Shown in pieces: positions 50,890-60,851 of a stretch of 64,000 bases of DNA; positions within the stretch are counted from its first letter, which is position 1, and each line of letters begins with the position of its first letter. The notes under the pieces are model-generated. The model did no database searches. It saw only the letters and a program-made list of their open reading frames with translations, and was not told where the DNA came from. The position numbers and the translations under genes are program-made. Source of the DNA: UBA7957 sp965224675. GTDB lineage: Bacteria > Pseudomonadota > Gammaproteobacteria > Granulosicoccales > Granulosicoccaceae. Location: assembly GCA_965224675.1 (NCBI GenBank), contig CBDDAA010000004.1, positions 2,542,001 to 2,606,000 on the forward strand, given 5' to 3'.

Positions 50890-50997
50890 AAAAAAACTCC
50901 CGTTTGTATATTTTAAAATTACCTGGCTTAGTCGGAGTAAAATATTACTACAGCTCAGGCTTGGATTTGAGGAAGCCACCAGGGTAGCCTCCAGGAA

Positions 50998-51516
50998 CTA
51001 CTGTTTTCTAGGTGCGATTACCATCACCATTTGGCGTCCTTCCATTTTAGGAAATTGCTCCACTGAACCCACCTCAGATAAATCCTCTTCAACACGCTTG
51101 AGTAATTTGGCACCCAAGTCACGGTGTGCCATCTCTCGGCCACGAAAGCGCAGTGTAATTTTGGTTTTGTCGCCATTTTCCAGGAACTTTAACAGGCTTC
51201 TAAGTTTAACCTGGTAGTCGCCTTCCTCAGTGCCCGGTCGAAATTTAATTTCTTTAAGCTGTACCTGTTTCTGTTTCTTCTTGGCCGAGTGTTGTTTTTT
51301 GTTTATCTCAAACTTGTATCGCCCGTAGTCCATTACCTTACAAACAGGGGGTTCGGCATTGGGTGAAATTTCAACTAAATCCAAACTTGCCGCACGAGCG
51401 GTAGTTATCGCTTTATCGCGAGATACAACCCCAACCTGATTGCCATCGGCATCGATCAGGCGTACTTCGAAAGCTGTGATTTCCTCATTCTTTCGATTGA
51501 TTTTTTTTGCAGAAAT
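50998..51516 (-). CDS. infC: Translation initiation factor IF-3, AUU start
   Basis: 172 residues. The frame extends upstream of the first Met (MDYGRYKFEI) through KINRKNEEITAFEVRLIDAD to an ATT at 51514-51516, preceded by GGAGG (51525-51529) with an eight-base spacer. Enteric infC also uses AUU, which lets IF-3 limit its own synthesis because it rejects non-AUG starts. No other start includes the conserved N-terminal domain. It lies three bases after thrS. Confidence 0.93.
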   Translation of the reverse strand: MSAKKINRKNEEITAFEVRLIDADGNQVGVVSRDKAITTARAASLDLVEISPNAEPPVCKVMDYGRYKFEINKKQHSAKKKQKQVQLKEIKFRPGTEEGDYQVKLRSLLKFLENGDKTKITLRFRGREMAHRDLGAKLLKRVEEDLSEVGSVEQFPKMEGRQMVMVIAPRKQ

Positions 51517-51519
51517 ACG

Positions 51520-53448
51520 TTAATCCTCCAATAAAACAGATCGTCCACGAGGTTCAGCCTCATGATTAAAACCTTTAATGAGTTCATCGATATCGATTGA
51601 CCCAAGGTCCTTACCATCTCGTGTTCGAACTGCAAGTTGATTCATCTCGCGTTCCCTGTCACCAGCGATCAGCAGGTAGGGAACACGTTTCAAGGTGTGC
51701 TCACGGATTTTAAAGCCGATTTTTTCGTTTCTCAAGTCCGATTCCACTCGAAAACCGCTATTTTTCAATATTTGGCATGCTTCCCGTACATAATCTGACT
51801 GATTATCCGTAATATTCATTAACACCGCTTGCACAGGCGCTAACCATAACGGCAATCTGCCTTCATGATTTTCAATCAAGATACCAATAAATCGCTCAAA
51901 TGAACCAAGAATAGCACGATGTATCATTACCGGCGTTAGTCGATCGCCATTTTCATCTACATAAGTGGCATCCAGGCGACCTGGCATTGAAAAGTCTACC
52001 TGGGCCGTTCCGCATTGCCAAACCCGACCAATGCAATCCTTTAATGAGAACTCAATTTTTGGGCCATAAAATGCCCCCTCTCCAGGCAATTCCTTCCATT
52101 CAAGCCCCTTATTGTCAAGAGCATCTGCCAATGCCTTCTCAGCTTTATCCCAATCACTATCGCTGCCTACTCGATTTACCGGGCGCGTGGATAAACGGTA
52201 GATAACCTCTGTGAAGCCGAAATCCTGATAAACATCATGCAGAAAATCAATAAATTCACTTACCTCAGGTTGTATTTGATCTTCAGTGCAGAAAACATGT
52301 CCGTCATCCTGGGTGAAACCCCGCACGCGCATAATACCGTGTAACGCTCCAGACATCTCGTTTCGGTGACATGAGCCAAATTCAGACAGACGCAGAGGTA
52401 AATCACGGTAACTTTTTAAGCCCTGATTATAGATCTGCACATGGCAAGGGCAATTCATTGGCTTGATAGCAAATTCTCGATCATCAATACGTAATACGAA
52501 CATATCATCACCGAATTTATCGGCATGACCGGATTTTTCCCACAAGGAATAATCGACCAGTTGCGGCGTCCTGATTTCCTGATAACCTCTGGCAAGCTGT
52601 TTACTGCGCATATAACGTTCAATAACTTGATAGATGGTCCACCCATTCGGATGCCAAAACACCATGCCCGGCGCTTCTTCCTGCAGATGAAACAAATCCA
52701 GCTTTTTACCTATTTTTCGATGATCTCGTTTTTCAGCTTCTTCGAGTCGATGCAAATAGGCTTTTAGTTCTTTTTTATCACGCCAGGCTGTGCCATAAAT
52801 ACGCTGAAGCATTTCGTTATTGGAGTCACCACGCCAATAGGCACCTGCAATTTTTGTAAGTTTGACTGCCTTCAAGTGACCAGTTGACGGCACATGCGGA
52901 CCACGACACAAATCTACAAAGTCTGCTTGTCGGTAGAGTGACAGAGGCTCATTACTGGGAATACCCTGGATGATCTGTGCCTTGTATTGCTCTCCTTTTC
53001 GCTGAAAAAACGCAATGGCCTCATCACGAGACATTTCAGTTCGTTCAAGCGGAATATTCTGCTTAACGAGTGCGGTCATCTTTTTTTCAATAGCCACCAA
53101 GTCATCTGGCGTGAAACCACGTTCGTAGGCGAAATCGTAATAAAATCCGTTTTCAATTACCGGACCTATAGTCACCTGTACTGTTGGAAACAACTCTTTT
53201 ACTGCATGCGCCAGTAAGTGTGCACTGGAGTGACGAATAATTTCCAAACCTTCTTCATCTCTGGCGGTTATGATGGATAAGGTGACATCATCTTTAATGA
53301 CATAACAACTATCAACCAGCTTTTGATTGATCTTACCCGCTATTGTAGCCTTGGCCAGACCAGGACCAATATCCTTTGCAACATCATAAACAGTTAGTGG
53401 ATGGTCATAGTCACGATAACTACTATCAGGCAGGATGATTCGAGGCAT
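51520..53448 (-). CDS. thrS: Threonyl-tRNA synthetase
   Basis: 642 residues with TGS and editing domains (HSSAHLLAHAVKELFP zinc/editing motif), then class II motifs (NPNGW region, MRVRGFTQDDGHVFC, and the C-terminal FERFIGILIENHEGRLPLWLAP). Charges tRNA-Thr and edits Ser. First gene of the infC-rpmI-rplT cluster. Confidence 0.97.
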   Translation of the reverse strand: MPRIILPDSSYRDYDHPLTVYDVAKDIGPGLAKATIAGKINQKLVDSCYVIKDDVTLSIITARDEEGLEIIRHSSAHLLAHAVKELFPTVQVTIGPVIENGFYYDFAYERGFTPDDLVAIEKKMTALVKQNIPLERTEMSRDEAIAFFQRKGEQYKAQIIQGIPSNEPLSLYRQADFVDLCRGPHVPSTGHLKAVKLTKIAGAYWRGDSNNEMLQRIYGTAWRDKKELKAYLHRLEEAEKRDHRKIGKKLDLFHLQEEAPGMVFWHPNGWTIYQVIERYMRSKQLARGYQEIRTPQLVDYSLWEKSGHADKFGDDMFVLRIDDREFAIKPMNCPCHVQIYNQGLKSYRDLPLRLSEFGSCHRNEMSGALHGIMRVRGFTQDDGHVFCTEDQIQPEVSEFIDFLHDVYQDFGFTEVIYRLSTRPVNRVGSDSDWDKAEKALADALDNKGLEWKELPGEGAFYGPKIEFSLKDCIGRVWQCGTAQVDFSMPGRLDATYVDENGDRLTPVMIHRAILGSFERFIGILIENHEGRLPLWLAPVQAVLMNITDNQSDYVREACQILKNSGFRVESDLRNEKIGFKIREHTLKRVPYLLIAGDREREMNQLAVRTRDGKDLGSIDIDELIKGFNHEAEPRGRSVLLED

Positions 53449-53532
53449 TTTTAATTACTCATCAGTGGTGACCCCTACGCCAGGTCACTTGAATCAGCTA
53501 TTCCAGTTATGTTTTACAAAAAAACAGAAAAT

Positions 53533-53609
53533 TGGTAGGCGCGATTGGATTCGAACCAACGACCCCCACCATGTCAAGGTGGTGCTCTAACCAACTGAGC
53601 TACGCGCCT
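53533..53609 (-). tRNA. tRNA-Val (GAC), CCA encoded
   Basis: Starts AGGCGCGTAGCTCAG, anticodon GAC in CCTTGACATGG, T-arm GGTTCGAATCC, ends CGCCTACCA; 77 bases. It lies 84 bp upstream of thrS. Confidence 0.95.
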
Positions 53610-53697
53610 GTTGAAGGGCCGAGATGTTATGCGAGCTAGCGGTTTTGGTCAAGTAGTTCGCTCATTTATTTTTACAACTCTATGATATCGTTTTCAA

Positions 53698-54978
53698 TTA
53701 TTTCCCCATGATGTGGGTTTTTCCGTTCATATAAGGTTGCAAACACGTTGGTATCTGCACACTGCCGTCAGCTTGTTGATAGTTTTCCAAAACGGCAACC
53801 AAAGTTCGCCCAACTGCCAATCCTGACCCATTAAGCGTATGTAAAAGCTCAGGTTTTCCAGTTTCTGGATTACGCCAACGCGCTTGCATTCGCCGGGCTT
53901 GAAAGTCTCCGCAATTACTGCATGAAGAAATCTCACGGTAAGTCTTTTGCGCAGGAATCCAGGCTTCGATATCATAAGTTTTGCATGCCGAGAAACCGAT
54001 ATCCCCACTACAAAGTGCGACTAATCGATAGGGCAATTCCAGTTTTTGTAAAATATTCTCTGCATGTTTGATTAAAACTTCCAGCACATCCATTGAGTCC
54101 GCAGGTTGCACTATCTGCACCAATTCCACTTTTTCAAATTGGTGCTGACGAATCAAACCACGCGTATCCTTACCATATGATCCAGCTTCAGAGCGAAAAC
54201 AGACACTGTGGCATGTATAGCGCTGTGGCAGATCATTTGCTTCGATAATATCACCACGTATCAGATTTGTTACCGGGACCTCAGCAGTTGGAATCATATA
54301 AAAATCACTATCACCGGCCAATTTGAATAGATCTTCCTCAAATTTCGGCAACTGACTGGTTCCTTGAAGCGATGCTTGATTAACGATAAGGGGAACATTA
54401 ATTTCTGTGTAACCATGCTCTTCGATATGCGTATCCAACATGAATTGCGCTAACGATCTGTGCAGTTTGGCAACTTCTCCCCGCATAACAACAAAACGTG
54501 ATCCAGTGAGTTTAACGCCTGCCTCAAAATCCATAGTAGCGCCAAACTCACAAAGATCGACGTGATCTTTAATATCAAAGTCAAATTCCCGAGGTGTTCC
54601 CCAGCAGCGCAATTCAACGTTATCACGTTCATCTCTGCCCTCGGGAACAGAGTCATCCAATAGATTGGGTGTGTCTGACAAAAGCTGAGTCAACTCACTT
54701 TTCAACTCACTTAGCTCCCGTTCTGCGATTTTCAATTCATCCGCCAAGTGACTGACATTGGCAAGTAATGGTTGAATGTCTTCACCATTTGCCTTTGCCT
54801 GTCCTATCAGCCTGGATTTTGAATTTCTTTCGTTTTGTAAGTTCTGGGTATTTGTTTGTAGCTGACGACGCCGAGACTCAAGCTGTTCAAATGAGTCGAT
54901 ATTCAGCTGATAGCCTCTGCGCTTGAGGTTTTTTGCAACAGATTGAATATTTGCACGAAGCAGCTTGGGGTCTAGCAT
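53698..54978 (-). CDS. serS: Seryl-tRNA synthetase
   Basis: 426 residues. MLDPKLLRANIQSVAKNLKR starts the coiled-coil arm (about 30-105); class II motifs follow, with PTAEVPVTNLIRGDII, CFRSEAGSYGKDTRGLIRQH and the C-terminal LNGSGLAVGRTLVAVLENYQ. Charges tRNA-Ser and tRNA-Sec. Confidence 0.97.
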   Translation of the reverse strand: MLDPKLLRANIQSVAKNLKRRGYQLNIDSFEQLESRRRQLQTNTQNLQNERNSKSRLIGQAKANGEDIQPLLANVSHLADELKIAERELSELKSELTQLLSDTPNLLDDSVPEGRDERDNVELRCWGTPREFDFDIKDHVDLCEFGATMDFEAGVKLTGSRFVVMRGEVAKLHRSLAQFMLDTHIEEHGYTEINVPLIVNQASLQGTSQLPKFEEDLFKLAGDSDFYMIPTAEVPVTNLIRGDIIEANDLPQRYTCHSVCFRSEAGSYGKDTRGLIRQHQFEKVELVQIVQPADSMDVLEVLIKHAENILQKLELPYRLVALCSGDIGFSACKTYDIEAWIPAQKTYREISSCSNCGDFQARRMQARWRNPETGKPELLHTLNGSGLAVGRTLVAVLENYQQADGSVQIPTCLQPYMNGKTHIMGK

Positions 54979-55057
54979 GTTAAATTTTTCCTATTGGATT
55001 CGAGCACTATCTACAACTGCAGTGCAGTTATAGCTAAAGGTTAATTTAGAATAAAAT

Positions 55058-55429
55058 TCAGTTCAACTGGCGTGCAGTCAGCACACCTAACCACACGGCG
55101 ATTAAACAAAGCACTACGTTTAAACCAACGTTGGTTGCAGCTTTAATCATTTGCCCGTTAGATACAAGATTTAAAGTTTCAAAAGAGAATGTTGAAAAGG
55201 TTGTAAAAGCCCCTAACAACCCAACCTGTATTGCTAATCGAAGCTCCGGTTCGATCAGTGTTTTATGCAATATCCAGGTTGAAAACAATCCAAGAAGAAA
55301 AGATCCCAGAACATTGACAAATAATGTAGCAAAAGGAAACACAAGAACTTGACTGGCAAATAGACGAACGACAGCGTAGCGGAACACAGCCCCTATAAAA
55401 CCACCCAAACCGACCAGGAAAAATTGCAA
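55058..55429 (-). CDS. crcB: Fluoride channel CrcB/FluC
   Basis: 123 residues, four spans. GLGGFIGAVFRYAVVRL, NVLGSFLLGLF and GLLGAFTTFSTFSFETL are the Fluc motifs, including the Asn and Phe box residues lining the fluoride pores. It lies 79 bp upstream of serS, a common gammaproteobacterial pair. Confidence 0.9.
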   Translation of the reverse strand: MQFFLVGLGGFIGAVFRYAVVRLFASQVLVFPFATLFVNVLGSFLLGLFSTWILHKTLIEPELRLAIQVGLLGAFTTFSTFSFETLNLVSNGQMIKAATNVGLNVVLCLIAVWLGVLTARQLN

Positions 55430-55606
55430 CAGAACCTCCTCTAATAACCATCAATCAATTGAATTATCTGAAGTGTCTCTGCGCTTATCGCAGAACGGAT
55501 ACAGAGGCAATGAGTGACTTTTCCTTATACCTGTTCGCGACTTTAATGCTCTCGTTTCAATTGATATTTCTAGGATTATAGACGTTAGATTTCAAATTGG
55601 ATGTAG

Positions 55607-56212
55607 ATGGTAAATAACGGCACAGCCTTTGCTCATGTTATGAACAATCCATGTCTGAAAAATTTTTGGAACTTCATTGTGAGTAAACACTTATATCTAC
55701 CCCTAATCAGCATAATCTACCTGATGGGTATTAACGACTTATATGCCGCAAAACTCTACCAATGGGCTGATACAGATGGTGTATTGAATTTTTCTCCAGA
55801 GCCACCGCCTGCAAATGTCACCAAACAATTTAAGGAAATTAGTGGAAATTTTCAGACTGGAATAAGCCATTTCAATAAAAAACCAGCGATGAATTCACAA
55901 AACAATTCTGAGTACATAGATACCAGTATTGATAGATCCAATGCTAAACGCCTAGTCCCAGCCATTAATCTGTCACATCCATCTTCCATGCAAGCAATAC
56001 AATTCGATGTGTCAGAGGAAAATAAATATTCCAAGCCGATCAGCCATGATTTTGTCCGGGAGCAGAGAAAATGTAGGGACTTGGGCAATAAAATTATTGC
56101 TTTGGAAGCACGAATCACGCGTATTGAAGGCATTGAGCAACTCAACAAGACCATGGTTATGCTTAGCCAGCATCAACAACGCTTTGATCAGCATTGTCGT
56201 CAATACAGATAA
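55607..56212 (+). CDS. Exported DUF4124-domain protein
   Basis: 201 residues. A signal peptide (hydrophobic HLYLPLISIIYLMGI, cleavage likely after LYAA) precedes KLYQWADTDGVLNFSPEPP, the DUF4124 motif found at the N-terminus of small envelope proteins. The rest is polar with a C-terminal helix (EARITRIEGIEQLNKTMVML). Start may be at a Met 11 codons in. Function unknown. Confidence 0.75.
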   Translation: MVNNGTAFAHVMNNPCLKNFWNFIVSKHLYLPLISIIYLMGINDLYAAKLYQWADTDGVLNFSPEPPPANVTKQFKEISGNFQTGISHFNKKPAMNSQNNSEYIDTSIDRSNAKRLVPAINLSHPSSMQAIQFDVSEENKYSKPISHDFVREQRKCRDLGNKIIALEARITRIEGIEQLNKTMVMLSQHQQRFDQHCRQYR

Positions 56213-56214
56213 AT

Positions 56215-56697
56215 CTAATATTGATTTTTACCGCTCAATACAGGTATTTTATTGGTTTCGGTCGCAGCTGCAGAAAAGCGATGACCTCGATAGAGACAAT
56301 ATTTAATCCACTTGTACAGAAATCGGTTTAATATCCAACCATTATCTAGATCTCTAACCCGCCGTTGCTCATGTCTTTGTCCATGAATCAGGCCACTCAT
56401 TGCTTCCGCAGTTCGTGCATCGTGATATATTCTAATGGTCAAGTCAGGTTCTGTTGTTTTACCTGACTCGACAGAGAAACAGTAGCTTAATTTTATCGTC
56501 GTCGTATATTTGCACCGCTCCAAGATGCTCAATTTCAGATCCACACAACCCTCATTATTTGAAAGATACTCAGAACCGTTGAGTTCACTCAGCTCTGGAA
56601 TTAATAAACGCATCAACATATAGTTTGCCTCATATAACTCCATGAGTCGGGCAAGCCGCTGAGTGGTTTTGCGTATATTTAGTTTCGGAAATTGCAT
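56215..56697 (-). CDS. DUF1249 (YqiB-like) protein
   Basis: 160 residues. LARLMELYEANYMLMRLLIP, DLKLSILERCKYTTTIKLSY and LTIRIYHDARTAEAM are DUF1249 conserved blocks. The C-terminal 50 residues extend past the usual end. Function unknown. It is convergent with the DUF4124 gene, two bases apart. Confidence 0.8.
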   Translation of the reverse strand: MQFPKLNIRKTTQRLARLMELYEANYMLMRLLIPELSELNGSEYLSNNEGCVDLKLSILERCKYTTTIKLSYCFSVESGKTTEPDLTIRIYHDARTAEAMSGLIHGQRHEQRRVRDLDNGWILNRFLYKWIKYCLYRGHRFSAAATETNKIPVLSGKNQY

Positions 56698-56970
56698 ATT
56701 AGTGAAGTATTTACAGTTTTGAAAACCTATTATTATCCTTGGCTACAGATTGCAATCGATTGATTGCTGGCACACATTTGAAGTGATATTAGCAACAATG
56801 CATCAATCTGTCTTGAAGTAGAAAAATAAATTATATTTCTACTAATATCAATTGGATATACTTTATACATACGTTAGTTTAGAGGAAATTCAACGCTAAT
56901 TAATTTCAAGACTTGCGCAACTTTGTAACTGCGCCCACAATCAACCCAGCTAATTATACCCGACATAATC

Positions 56971-57093
56971 ATGAACCCATTTTTAATCCATACAATTGCC
57001 CTAACACCTGTTCAACATGCCCATAACATTATGGAAAATAAAGACGGTAACTATAGCCTAACAAATCCATTATTACTCGATTGGATCCAATAA
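56971..57093 (+). CDS. Possible 40-residue leader/short protein before ppsA-like gene
   Basis: ATG 56971 opens MNPFLIHTIALTPVQHAHNI and ends DWIQ at TAA 57091-57093, one base before the ATG of the next gene. No ribosome site is visible before it. The rest of the 397-bp gap (56698-57094) shows no other feature. Confidence 0.25.
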   Translation: MNPFLIHTIALTPVQHAHNIMENKDGNYSLTNPLLLDWIQ

Positions 57094-57094
57094 C

Positions 57095-59482
57095 ATGCAG
57101 TTAATCAAAGTGTTTAAAGATATTTCAATGACTGACATCGATCTTGTTGGAGAGAAGAGCGCCTCACTCGGAGAGATGGTTGGCTCCCTATCGGGATTAG
57201 GCGTCAAAGTTCCCAATGGATTTGCGATTACCACAGAGGCTTTTCGTTATTTTCTAAAGCACAATGAACTCAATCAGATTATAAGCAAGCAACTCAATGG
57301 TTTGGATTTCAAGGATATTGACGCGCTTACCTATGCAGGTGGGAAAATCCGAGCCAGCATTATTCACAGTCAAATGCCCGATGACCTGTCGCAAGCTATT
57401 ACCTGTGCCTATGAAACACTTGAAAATCAATACGGATCTAAACCAGACGTCGCTGTACGTTGCTCTACAACCACTGGAGACCTGCATGCACCATCACTGA
57501 CAGGGCAACAGGATTCCTATTTAAATGTCGCAGGAACCCGCAATCTAATCGCCACCTGCAAATTAGTGTTTGCTTCACTTTATACCGACAGAGCAATCTC
57601 ATACCGTGAACAAAATTCAATTGAGCATTCTGATGTCGCACTATCGATAGCAGTGCAAAAAATGGTCAGATCAGATCAGTCCAGTGCCGGTGTTATATTC
57701 ACACTAGACTCAGAAAGCGGCTTCCGGGACGTGGTTTTGGTGACCTCATCGTACGGATTAGGTGAAAATATAGTACAAGGTGCGGTGAATCCAGATGAAT
57801 TTTATGTATTTAAAACTACCCTGAACAAGGGTTTCAAACCATTGATAAAAAAACACTTGGGCAGTAAGGAAATTAAGATGATATATGCCCCTGAACAGCT
57901 GGCAGGGGTATATACCAAGAATGTTCCTGTACAACCGTCAGAGCGCTGCCAATTCTCCCTTAGCGACGAGGAAACACTAAGCCTGGCAAGATATGCAACC
58001 ATTATTGAAGATCATTATTCCAAGCATGAAAGTAAACCCTGCCCTATGGATATAGAATGGGCCAAAGACGGTTATACGGGTGAATTATTCATCGTACAAG
58101 CTCGCCCTGGAACAGTAGGGGATCGTGCAAAAAGTACAACCTATGAAACATTTCAATTAAGAGAACATAGCAACCCTATCATTACCGGCCGTAGCGTAGG
58201 AAGACGCATTGCGACAGGTAAAATACGCGTTATTCTTGATACTGCGCATATGAGTGACCTTCAGGATGGGGAAATTCTTGTAACAGATAAAACAAACCCC
58301 GATTGGGATCCCGTACTAAGACGGGCTGCGGCTATCATAACAAATCGCGGTGGTAGAACATGCCATGCCGCAATTATAGCTCGCGAGATGGGAATACCTG
58401 CATTAGTCGGCTGTAATGACGCAACAGAGTGCGTTGGAGACGGCGAGAAAGTTACCGTTTCTTGTGCCGGTGGTGACACGGGACACGTCTATCCTGGCAT
58501 CTTACCTTTTGATGTAAGAAAAATACCCACCGATATACAGCATACTACACAAACCAAAATTTACCTTAATTTGGGAAACCCCGAGCAAGCTATGCAGGCA
58601 TCGTTTCTGCCGGCCGATGGCGTCGGTTTGGCTAGACTGGAATTCATTATCAGCAACACCATAAAAGTTCATCCCAGCGCAATTCTACAAATTGACTCTC
58701 TGGATAAGCAAACCCAACATGATATTCAAGATGTCATTGCTGGCTATGATACACCTCGGCGCTTTTTCATTGACAAACTTGCACAAGGCATAGGCATGAT
58801 AGCCGCGGCCTTCTATCCTAAACCTGTTGTTGTTCGTCTTTCTGATTTTAAATCAAATGAATACGCGCTATTAATTGGGGGAAAGCAGTTTGAGCCAAAA
58901 GAAGAAAACCCGACGTTAGGAATGAGAGGTGCCAGAAGGTACTTCTCAGAAGCGTTTTCAGAATGCTTTGAAATGGAATGCAAGGCGATCAGTAAAGTTC
59001 AGAAAGATATGGGATTAGACAATATACAATTGTTAGTTCCTTTCGTTCGATCACCAAAAGAAGCTGCTAATGTTGCGGAATTACTGGCTCGTAACGGCCT
59101 AAAACGCACGACTAATGGATTAAAAATATTCCTGATGTGTGAAATCCCCAGCAATGCCTTGTTGGCGGATGAATTTCTTGAGCACTTTGACGGTTTTTCA
59201 ATCGGTTCCAATGATCTGTCTCAGCTAACTCTGGGCATAGACCGCGAGGCTGGGTTATATTATGAACTGGATGGACGTAATGAGGCGACACAAAAATTGA
59301 TCAGCATGGCTATTTCAGCCTGCAAAGAGGTGGGTAAAACGATCGGAATATGTGGTCAGGCGCCTTCAGATTTCAAAAGCTTCGTAAAATATCTTATCCA
59401 TGAAGAAATAGACTCAATTTCTCTAAACCAGGACAGCTTATTGGATATGAAGGCTTATATAAGTAATTTGGAGAACCGTTAG
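57095..59482 (+). CDS. ppsA: Phosphoenolpyruvate synthase-like protein
   Basis: 795 residues in the order of PEP synthase: ATP-grasp domain (1-350), swivelling phosphohistidine domain with GGRTCHAAIIAREMGIPALV (His424) and a PEP-binding barrel (about 470-790) with VVVRLSDFKSNEY and GICGQAPSD. It makes PEP from pyruvate and ATP for gluconeogenesis. The nucleotide-binding loop is odd: RCSTTTGDLHAPSLTGQQ stands where RSSATAEDLPDASFAGQQ is usual, losing the Glu (Gly128) and Pro. Activity could be altered. No ppsR-type regulator is adjacent. Confidence 0.85.
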   Translation: MQLIKVFKDISMTDIDLVGEKSASLGEMVGSLSGLGVKVPNGFAITTEAFRYFLKHNELNQIISKQLNGLDFKDIDALTYAGGKIRASIIHSQMPDDLSQAITCAYETLENQYGSKPDVAVRCSTTTGDLHAPSLTGQQDSYLNVAGTRNLIATCKLVFASLYTDRAISYREQNSIEHSDVALSIAVQKMVRSDQSSAGVIFTLDSESGFRDVVLVTSSYGLGENIVQGAVNPDEFYVFKTTLNKGFKPLIKKHLGSKEIKMIYAPEQLAGVYTKNVPVQPSERCQFSLSDEETLSLARYATIIEDHYSKHESKPCPMDIEWAKDGYTGELFIVQARPGTVGDRAKSTTYETFQLREHSNPIITGRSVGRRIATGKIRVILDTAHMSDLQDGEILVTDKTNPDWDPVLRRAAAIITNRGGRTCHAAIIAREMGIPALVGCNDATECVGDGEKVTVSCAGGDTGHVYPGILPFDVRKIPTDIQHTTQTKIYLNLGNPEQAMQASFLPADGVGLARLEFIISNTIKVHPSAILQIDSLDKQTQHDIQDVIAGYDTPRRFFIDKLAQGIGMIAAAFYPKPVVVRLSDFKSNEYALLIGGKQFEPKEENPTLGMRGARRYFSEAFSECFEMECKAISKVQKDMGLDNIQLLVPFVRSPKEAANVAELLARNGLKRTTNGLKIFLMCEIPSNALLADEFLEHFDGFSIGSNDLSQLTLGIDREAGLYYELDGRNEATQKLISMAISACKEVGKTIGICGQAPSDFKSFVKYLIHEEIDSISLNQDSLLDMKAYISNLENR

Positions 59483-59625
59483 AATGACAATATCCGGCTC
59501 ACATATGTGTCTATCTCGCAATATGTCTGCAAATTACCAAAATAATTCCATCTAGTACTTGAGATTATCAGATAATTGTTGATAATTGCGTCTTTGTAAA
59601 ATCCGAAGAACATCACAGAGTCAAT

Positions 59626-59844
59626 ATGGCGAAAGAAGAACCCATTGAAATGGAAGGTACAGTTATTGATACCCTCCCAAATACCATGTTTCGTGTCGAA
59701 CTCGAAAATGGACACGTTGTTACAGCGCATATTTCAGGAAAGATGCGTAAACACTACATCCGTATATTGACGGGAGATAAGGTTACCGTTCAAATGACCC
59801 CATATGATCTAAGTAAAGGGCGAATAACGTTCCGAAGTCGTTAG
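59626..59844 (+). CDS. infA: Translation initiation factor IF-1
   Basis: 72 residues, an S1-like OB fold: MAKEEPIEMEGTVIDTLPNT, FRVELENGHVVTAHISGKMR, YIRILTGDKVTVQMTPYDLS. It binds the 30S A site during initiation. It stands alone between the PEP synthase-like gene and cysM (convergent). Confidence 0.97.
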   Translation: MAKEEPIEMEGTVIDTLPNTMFRVELENGHVVTAHISGKMRKHYIRILTGDKVTVQMTPYDLSKGRITFRSR

Positions 59845-59927
59845 TTTACTGGTCTCTTGAAATCACAAGGCTGTAAACTTTACTGTGCAAGTATCTGTCA
59901 TTACTGTGCAACGATCTGTATTAATGG

Positions 59928-60824
59928 TCAATCCACGCCACCATACAGATTTGTAGACAGGTATCGGTCACCACGATCACAGACAATTGACACCACTACT
60001 GCATCTTCAAGTTGTTCTCCAAGCTTTAGTGCTACCTTCAATGCACCACCTGATGAGACTCCACCACATATTCCCTCTGCTTGGGCTAATTCCCTTGCCG
60101 TTTCCTCGGCTTCCTTCTGACTGACATCTATTATCCTGTCAACCCGCGCCGGTTCAAATATTTTCGGTAAATAGGCTTTCGGCCAGCGTCTTATCCCAGC
60201 GATACTGGATTCATCATCCGGTTGCACGCCGATAATTTGTATCTTTGGACTCTGTTCCTTCAAAAATCGGGATACACCCATAATTGTACCCGTAGTACCC
60301 ATTGCACTTACAAAATGTGTGATTTTCCCGTCAGTATCACGCCAGATTTCGGGTCCAGTGCTATGGTAATGTGCCGCAGGATTATCGGGATTTGAAAACT
60401 GATCGAGTACCAGCCCCCTACCCTCATCCTGCATTTGTAAAGCCAGATCACGTGCATACTCTATACCTTCGTCCTTGCTCACCAGAATCAGTTTTGCGCC
60501 ATATGCACGCATCAACTGCATGCGCTCACGGCTCATATTTTCAGCCATGATCAGGCTCATTTTGTAACCCATGATCGATGCTGCCATCGCTAAAGCTATA
60601 CCCGTATTACCACTGGTTGCCTCAATAAGTGCATCACCTGGTTTGATCTGGCCGCGTTTCTGAGCCTGTTTTATCATCGACATCGCCGGTCGATCTTTAA
60701 CTGAGCCAGCTGGATTATCTCCTTCCAGTTTCACAAGATAGGTATTATTGCGTTGCTCACCACCCATACGCTGTAATTTCACAAGCCTGGTGTTTCCTAT
60801 TTGTTCATCAAGTGATTTGAACAT
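59928..60824 (-). CDS. cysM: Cysteine synthase B
   Basis: 298 residues, PLP enzyme of fold type II. The Schiff-base Lys is in NPAGSVKDRPAM, the substrate loop in EATSGNTGIALAM and the phosphate loop in GTTGTIMGVSRF. The short length and RRWPKAYLPKIF region favour CysM over CysK. Makes cysteine from O-acetylserine and sulfide or thiosulfate. Confidence 0.92.
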   Translation of the reverse strand: MFKSLDEQIGNTRLVKLQRMGGEQRNNTYLVKLEGDNPAGSVKDRPAMSMIKQAQKRGQIKPGDALIEATSGNTGIALAMAASIMGYKMSLIMAENMSRERMQLMRAYGAKLILVSKDEGIEYARDLALQMQDEGRGLVLDQFSNPDNPAAHYHSTGPEIWRDTDGKITHFVSAMGTTGTIMGVSRFLKEQSPKIQIIGVQPDDESSIAGIRRWPKAYLPKIFEPARVDRIIDVSQKEAEETARELAQAEGICGGVSSGGALKVALKLGEQLEDAVVVSIVCDRGDRYLSTNLYGGVD

Positions 60825-60851
60825 ATGTCACTCCTGCCTTAGTTATAGCCA

